Shown piece after piece: positions 59,592-64,000 of a stretch of DNA of 64,000 bases. This stretch comes from Acidobacteriota bacterium (GTDB taxonomy: Bacteria; Acidobacteriota; Terriglobia; Bryobacterales; Bryobacteraceae). A program made the translations under genes and the position numbers. Numbering within the stretch: position 1 is the first letter of the stretch; the number at the start of each line of letters is the position of its first letter. The stretch covers positions 31,895 through 95,894 of the forward strand of contig JAPKZB010000086.1 of assembly GCA_026393985.1 (NCBI GenBank). The letters are read 5' to 3'. The notes under the pieces were generated by a model, which made no database searches, was not told the origin of the DNA, and saw nothing but the letters and a program-made list of their open reading frames with translations.

Positions 59592-62500
59592 ATGCGTTGT
59601 TTGATGTGTTTGGTGGCAGCAGTGTTACCGGTGATGGTTTTGGCGCAGGATACGCGCGGCATTATTTCGGGTGCGGTGACCGACCCGCAGGGGGCGAGCG
59701 TTACGGGTGCGAACGTAACCGTCATCAACACCGGGACGACCACGGCCACGCGGCTGATCACGAACGAAAACGGCTACTACGAAGCGCCACTGTTGCTGCC
59801 CGGAATCTATTCGGTTTCGGTGGAAGCCAAGGGCTTTAAGAAGGCCGTGCAATCGCGCGTGACGCTCGGACTAGGCGAACAGATCCGAATTAATGTACAA
59901 CTCGAAGTGGGCGGCGTCACCGAGTCGGTGACGATTTCGGCCGAAGCGCCGATGCTCGATACGAGCACCGTGCACACGGGGCGCAGCATTACGAACCGGG
60001 AGGTGATGGACCTGCCGGTGATCGGCAACAACATCATGGCGCTGGCGCGCATGTCGCCGGGCGTACAGGTGCCGGGGACGACGCAGTTTCTGGTGCAGGG
60101 TCAGGTCGGCGGCGGTTCGGCGTACAACACGCCGGGCTCGGTGGGCGGTAATGAATGGTCCATCGATGGCGCGTCGACCAACGGCACGGACCGGCGGGCG
60201 TCGGTGATGCCGAGCCCGGACGTGATTGACGAGTTTAAGATTGAAACGTCGAACTTTGATGCTTCGTTTGGCCACGCGACCGGCCTTGGCATTTCGATGT
60301 CGACCAAGTCGGGCGCCAATCAGTTTCACGGCACGAGCACGCTGCAGTTTATCAATCAGCGCTGGAACGCGGCCTCGTTCTTTGTCAAACAGGCGCGCTG
60401 GGCGCAGGTAGCCGCGTTGAATGCTGCGGGCAATAGGACGGCAGCGGACGCTTTGGCAGCGCGGCCGATGTTGAACTCGGGCAAGACGCTGAACTACCAG
60501 GCGACGATCAGCGGTCCCATCTATATTCCGAAGGTCGTTGATGGACGGAACAAGCTGTTCTTCTTTCTGGGCTTCTCGGAGTTGAAGAACCGGCAGTCGG
60601 CACGGCCGAGTGAGATCAACTACACGGTACCGACGCTGGCGATGCGCGCCGGGGACTACTCGGACCTGCTGCGCGTGGACCCGGTACGCTACCAGGTGTA
60701 CGACCCGGTTTCGACCCGCGTGGACCCGGCGCGCCCCGGCCACTGGGTGCGCACGCCGTTTGCCGGCAACATTCTGCCGCAGTCGCGAATCCGCAACGCG
60801 ATGTACGATTTCTACGCCAAGCGTATGCCGCTGCCGAACGTGGATACGACCGGGCGGGACCCGATCAACAACTATCTGGCGACGGGGATGCCAAACAACG
60901 TCGACTACCGGTCGTGGAACAACCGCGTGGACTATCAGGCGAGCGATAAGCACCGGTTTTTCGTCCGCTGGTTCAAGAGCGACTTTCTTGAGGGCGCACA
61001 AGACTTCACATACGAGACCGAACCGGGGCTGATGAACTGGGACGAGAAGCGGCCGGCGGCGAGCGCGGCGGCCGACTGGACGTACACGGCGAGCGCCTCG
61101 ACCATTTTCAACGTGATGGTGGACACCAACTGGTTTCTCTTGCAGAACCAGCGGCTGGGAACGCGGAAGTACAAGCCGAGTGACGCCGGCTTGCCGACCT
61201 ATATGGATGCCAAATGCGCGGCCAGCTGTGTAATGCCGCGCGTGCTGTTCCCTGGCATGTCGCACTGGAATGGCGACATGTTCATGGGCGTGACCGTCGA
61301 CCCGGGCACGAAGGGCCGGCAGCAGGCGGCTAAGTTCAACTGGACCCACATCCGCGGACCACACTCGATCCGGGCGGGCGTCGATGTGCGGCAGCACTTC
61401 CGGACGCAGCTGCAGAACGGCGGCTTCACGTCGGGCTCGTTCAGCTTTGCTAACAACTTCGTGCGGAAAGATGAAGATGGGTTCGTCCCGGCGGCGGGTT
61501 TGGGGCTGGGTTGGGCGTCCTTCCAGTTGGGGATTCCCACGCAGGTCTTCGTGGACACCAACGATAACTTTGCACTGATGAGCCCGTATTACGCCTGGTA
61601 CGGGCAGGATACGTGGCGGATCAACCGGAAACTTACGGTGACGCTGGGCCTGCGCATGGAGTACGAACAGGGGCCGACGGAGCGCTATGACCGGGCGCAG
61701 ACCTACTTTGATCCGAATCTGGAACTGCCAATAGCGGCGGCGGCGCGGGCGGCGTACGCGCGCAATCCGCTGCCGGAGTTGCCGGTGAGCCAGTTTAACG
61801 TGCGTGGCGGCAGCGTGTACGCCGGCAAGAACGGCGCCCCGCGGAACTTGTGGCGGAGCGAGTTGATGTGGCTGCCACGGCTTTCGGCCGCGTGGCAGTT
61901 AAGCGACCGAATGATTGTCCGGGGCGGCTTCGGCACCTACTTCGACACCTTGAACGTGATGAACCAGGGCGCTGATCAGTACGGCTTCGCGCGGGCGACG
62001 GTGACCAACCTGACGAACGATTTTGGCACCACCTGGAACGCCGGGAACCCGGTGGCGGGCATTTCGCCGCTGTCGGATCCGTTTCCGGTGCGGGCGGACG
62101 GGACGCGGTTTGATGCCCCGCTGCGGGATGGCCTCGGCGCGATGGCGCGCGTCGGGCAGGGCTTCACCTATACCGACTTCAACCGTCAGCATCCGCGGGT
62201 GCAGCGCTGGCGCATCGGCGTGCAGCGGGAGATTGCCTCGAACATGATGATCGAGGTGGCGTACTGGGGCCAGTTCGGCGACCGCGTCGGGGTGACGACC
62301 CGCCTCGACTACCTCGCCGAGAGTAACTGGAACAACACGACGACTCGAAACAATGCGCTGGCAAACGAACTGAACCGGAACGTGACGAATCCCTTCTTCA
62401 TCGGCAACTTCCAGGACCTGCGGACGTCGAACCCGACGCTGTTCCAGCACCTGTCGACGCTCGGCCGATTCACGAGTCCGACGATTCCGAAGAACCAGCT

Positions 62501-63257
62501 GCTGCGCGAGTTTCCGCACATGAACGGGCTGAACAACAATGCCGTTCCCAGCGGGAAGGCGAGCACCCATTCGCTTGAGATCAACTTCCAGCGCCGCTTT
62601 TCGAAGGGTTTCAATCTGAACGCCGCTTACGGAGCGACGCGGCAGATGCGCTGGGATATTCTCGAGAATGAGTTCAACCAGGCGCCCACCGTGTGGTGGC
62701 CGAGCGACACGGCGCGTCCGCACCGGTTTACGGCGACCGGCATTTATGAGCTGCCCTTCGGCAAGGGACGAGCCTATCTGCAGAGCGGGATCGGGAACCA
62801 TCTGCTCGGCGGCTGGCAGATCGCGGGTACCTACGAGTTCCAGAACGGACCGCAACTGGCCTGGGGGAACCTCTTCTACCGGGGCAACCTGGACAACTTC
62901 GAGAGCGAGGCTTCTTTGGGCGGCAATAAGACGCTGAACCAGTGGTTCAACACGAGTCTGCCGTTTGAGCGTGTGGCGAACAACCAACCGGCGGCGTTCC
63001 AGACGCGGGTATTTCCCCGGTTCCTGAACGGTTTGCGGGCAGATGGCTTGAACCAGTGGAACGTGAACGTGCTGCGGGAGTTCCGGCTGGGTGAGCGGGC
63101 GCGGGTGCAACTGCGGGGAGATGCGATCAATCTCGCGAACCGTTCGCAAATGAATCCGCCGGACTTGAACCCGGTATCGACGAACTTTGGCCGGGTGGTC
63201 AGCCAGACTTCGTCGCTCAACCGGATGTATCAGGTGCAGGCGCGGTTCGTTTTCTAG
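59592..63257 (+). CDS. Oar-like TonB-dependent receptor with N-terminal carboxypeptidase-regulatory domain (second copy)
   Basis: The 1221-residue protein starts at ATG 59592, after AAGGAG at 59579-59584; the long upstream frame is antisense to the protease. A signal peptide (LVAAVLPVMVLAQ) precedes a CarboxypepD_reg domain (IISGAVTDPQGASVTGANVTVINTG), a plug region with SGANQFHGTSTLQF, and a beta-barrel ending in YQVQARFVF. It is a diverged paralogue of the receptor at 50490, with G-ending rather than C-ending codons. Divergent pairing with a secreted subtilase suggests uptake or secretion of protein substrates. It is intact. Confidence 0.9.
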   Translation: MRCLMCLVAAVLPVMVLAQDTRGIISGAVTDPQGASVTGANVTVINTGTTTATRLITNENGYYEAPLLLPGIYSVSVEAKGFKKAVQSRVTLGLGEQIRINVQLEVGGVTESVTISAEAPMLDTSTVHTGRSITNREVMDLPVIGNNIMALARMSPGVQVPGTTQFLVQGQVGGGSAYNTPGSVGGNEWSIDGASTNGTDRRASVMPSPDVIDEFKIETSNFDASFGHATGLGISMSTKSGANQFHGTSTLQFINQRWNAASFFVKQARWAQVAALNAAGNRTAADALAARPMLNSGKTLNYQATISGPIYIPKVVDGRNKLFFFLGFSELKNRQSARPSEINYTVPTLAMRAGDYSDLLRVDPVRYQVYDPVSTRVDPARPGHWVRTPFAGNILPQSRIRNAMYDFYAKRMPLPNVDTTGRDPINNYLATGMPNNVDYRSWNNRVDYQASDKHRFFVRWFKSDFLEGAQDFTYETEPGLMNWDEKRPAASAAADWTYTASASTIFNVMVDTNWFLLQNQRLGTRKYKPSDAGLPTYMDAKCAASCVMPRVLFPGMSHWNGDMFMGVTVDPGTKGRQQAAKFNWTHIRGPHSIRAGVDVRQHFRTQLQNGGFTSGSFSFANNFVRKDEDGFVPAAGLGLGWASFQLGIPTQVFVDTNDNFALMSPYYAWYGQDTWRINRKLTVTLGLRMEYEQGPTERYDRAQTYFDPNLELPIAAAARAAYARNPLPELPVSQFNVRGGSVYAGKNGAPRNLWRSELMWLPRLSAAWQLSDRMIVRGGFGTYFDTLNVMNQGADQYGFARATVTNLTNDFGTTWNAGNPVAGISPLSDPFPVRADGTRFDAPLRDGLGAMARVGQGFTYTDFNRQHPRVQRWRIGVQREIASNMMIEVAYWGQFGDRVGVTTRLDYLAESNWNNTTTRNNALANELNRNVTNPFFIGNFQDLRTSNPTLFQHLSTLGRFTSPTIPKNQLLREFPHMNGLNNNAVPSGKASTHSLEINFQRRFSKGFNLNAAYGATRQMRWDILENEFNQAPTVWWPSDTARPHRFTATGIYELPFGKGRAYLQSGIGNHLLGGWQIAGTYEFQNGPQLAWGNLFYRGNLDNFESEASLGGNKTLNQWFNTSLPFERVANNQPAAFQTRVFPRFLNGLRADGLNQWNVNVLREFRLGERARVQLRGDAINLANRSQMNPPDLNPVSTNFGRVVSQTSSLNRMYQVQARFVF

Positions 63258-63524
63258 CACGGGTAACCGCTGCCGGTGTCAGACGGGTTCCGACCCACCA
63301 TGGGGGCCCCGTATGCGCCGGCGGCGAAGATTTTGGGTTTGGCGGCGGGTTGGCTTCGGTCGTTGGCGGCCTGGGGTTGTTTCCTGAGCGTTTGCAACGG
63401 GTTGCGGGCCTTCGGAAGTTTCCGGCGCTTCGAAGGGTCGGCCGAAGATGCTCTGTTTTTTGCCGGTGTATTCGAGGCGGGGGGATACCGGGTGGGGTGA
63501 CCGACGGGTTGAGCATGCGGACGG
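63258..63524. other. Region without a convincing gene
   Basis: After the receptor stop, 267 bases contain only weak overlapping open frames on both strands with no known motif, ribosome site or signal. No clear terminator was found after the receptor gene. It may be degraded mobile-element sequence, since a transposase remnant follows. Confidence 0.4.
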
Positions 63525-63854
63525 TTAGCCGCCCGTGGCAAAAGTCCCCATTTTCCGGAATCCCGTCTCAAGCTGCCAGCAGCAGTGGCCGATGCTTCGC
63601 AAAGTGCCTTTCCGGACCAAGGCATCCCTCAGGCCGAAGTCAAGCCATTTGTGCGTGAAACATGCCATGAAAGTTTCGTACCAAGCGCAGATATCGCTGA
63701 TAACAAGGCTCTTCCGCCCCTGGAACCCCCGGGGCGTTCCGACCTGGAACAGGCCCCGCAATACCAGACTCAAATTGAACGCACTGGCGTGAATCAGAAT
63801 CCGCTTCCGGATGTTATCCCGCCCTCGGAGGCGCCCGTCTCCAAATTGCTTCTG
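63525..63854 (-). pseudogene. C-terminal remnant of a DDE-type transposase
   Basis: On the - strand an open frame of about 109 codons follows a stop at 63855-63857. It contains RGRDNIRKRILIHASAFNLSLVLRGLFQVGTPRGFQGR, which is the typical end of DDE transposases of the IS4/IS5/IS1182 kind (compare the LRGxENIxKRxLxH...FNLGLLxRxLxGxGTPRG pattern). The catalytic part is missing; the upstream sequence runs into a large inverted repeat at 63892. It is therefore a broken insertion sequence. Assigning an IS family needs a database search. Confidence 0.6.
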
Positions 63855-63891
63855 TCAACTCCATTTGGCCCACCCTGGGGGGTTAGTAATG

Positions 63892-63974
63892 CTCCGTGGG
63901 GCCTGCCTCCGCCCGGCCCTGCGGCGCCCGGAGGGCGACGCGTTTAGGGCGGGGCGGAGGCGGGCCCCACGGAG
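63892..63974. repeat. Large inverted repeat (23-bp arms, 37-base centre)
   Basis: The left arm 63892-63914 (CTCCGTGGGGCCTGCCTCCGCCC) pairs with the right arm 63952-63974 at all but one position, and that one is a G-T wobble. The centre holds a smaller CGCCC/GGGCG pair. The whole could fold into a long stable stem. It abuts the broken transposase and lies near the window edge. It could be a non-autonomous mobile element, a REP-like repeat or a bidirectional terminator. Confidence 0.55.
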
Positions 63975-64000
63975 GGCAATCGTCAGAATGAGGGCGGCGG

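Noticed and set aside
63585..63947. 120-residue open frame on the + strand near the right edge
   Set aside because: It is antisense to the transposase remnant and reads into the large inverted repeat; its Pro-rich composition shows no family.
1..64000. CRISPR arrays, rRNA or tRNA genes
   Set aside because: No regularly spaced direct repeats, and no rRNA segment or convincing tRNA cloverleaf with a T-loop motif was found outside coding sequence.

Overview
The window reads as a high-GC, Gram-negative chromosome segment, most likely an acidobacterium of the Solibacter/Bryobacter type. This is inferred from two very long Oar-like TonB-dependent receptors with N-terminal carboxypeptidase-regulatory-like domains, DUF6677-like and DUF4139 proteins, SBBP-repeat proteins, and a GMC dehydrogenase paired with a multihaem cytochrome. 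No rRNA, tRNA or CRISPR array was seen.

Layout. 1-13.4 kb is a division and cell-wall (dcw) cluster on the + strand, tightly overlapped: ftsI (3' end only), murE, murF, mraY, murD, ftsW, murG, murC, ftsQ, an unusual short FtsA-like gene, full ftsA and ftsZ. murB and ddl are absent from it. 13.4-18 kb holds an unrecognised gene, an RluB/RsuA-type pseudouridine synthase, a nitrilase, a lone receiver protein and an outer-membrane barrel protein. 18-25.7 kb carries a DUF4139 protein, homoserine dehydrogenase, a FAH-family enzyme, a LolA-like protein, and a GMC dehydrogenase complex with a Tat-type small subunit and a five-haem cytochrome c. 25.7-31.1 kb has a ureide-permease-like transporter, hfq-hflX, pgsA, an SDR, clpS, small membrane proteins and a ComEA-like HhH protein. 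31.2-37 kb has a TPR operon, the selenoprotein candidate, a kelch-like protein and a methyltransferase.

37-46.2 kb (- strand) is an apparent operon running sulP, dabA-like, two NuoL/N-like proton-channel genes, a D-aminoacylase-like gene and an EfpL/YeiP-type elongation factor. The first four genes look like a DAB-type inorganic-carbon uptake system with a SulP transporter. A NarL-type two-component pair lies divergently upstream. 48-64 kb is accessory: an amidohydrolase, a sulfatase, two Oar-like receptors, an IS110-family element, a 203-bp element with 23-bp inverted ends, a large secreted subtilase with SBBP repeats, a transposase remnant and a large inverted repeat at the right edge.

The most notable find is at 33500-33856 (- strand). 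An ArsC/thioredoxin-fold protein is readable only if an in-frame TGA at codon 15 is decoded as selenocysteine. It forms a UxxC motif, and a SECIS-like hairpin lies just downstream of the TGA. Ordinary gene calling would give only a truncated 83-residue ORF with no active site.
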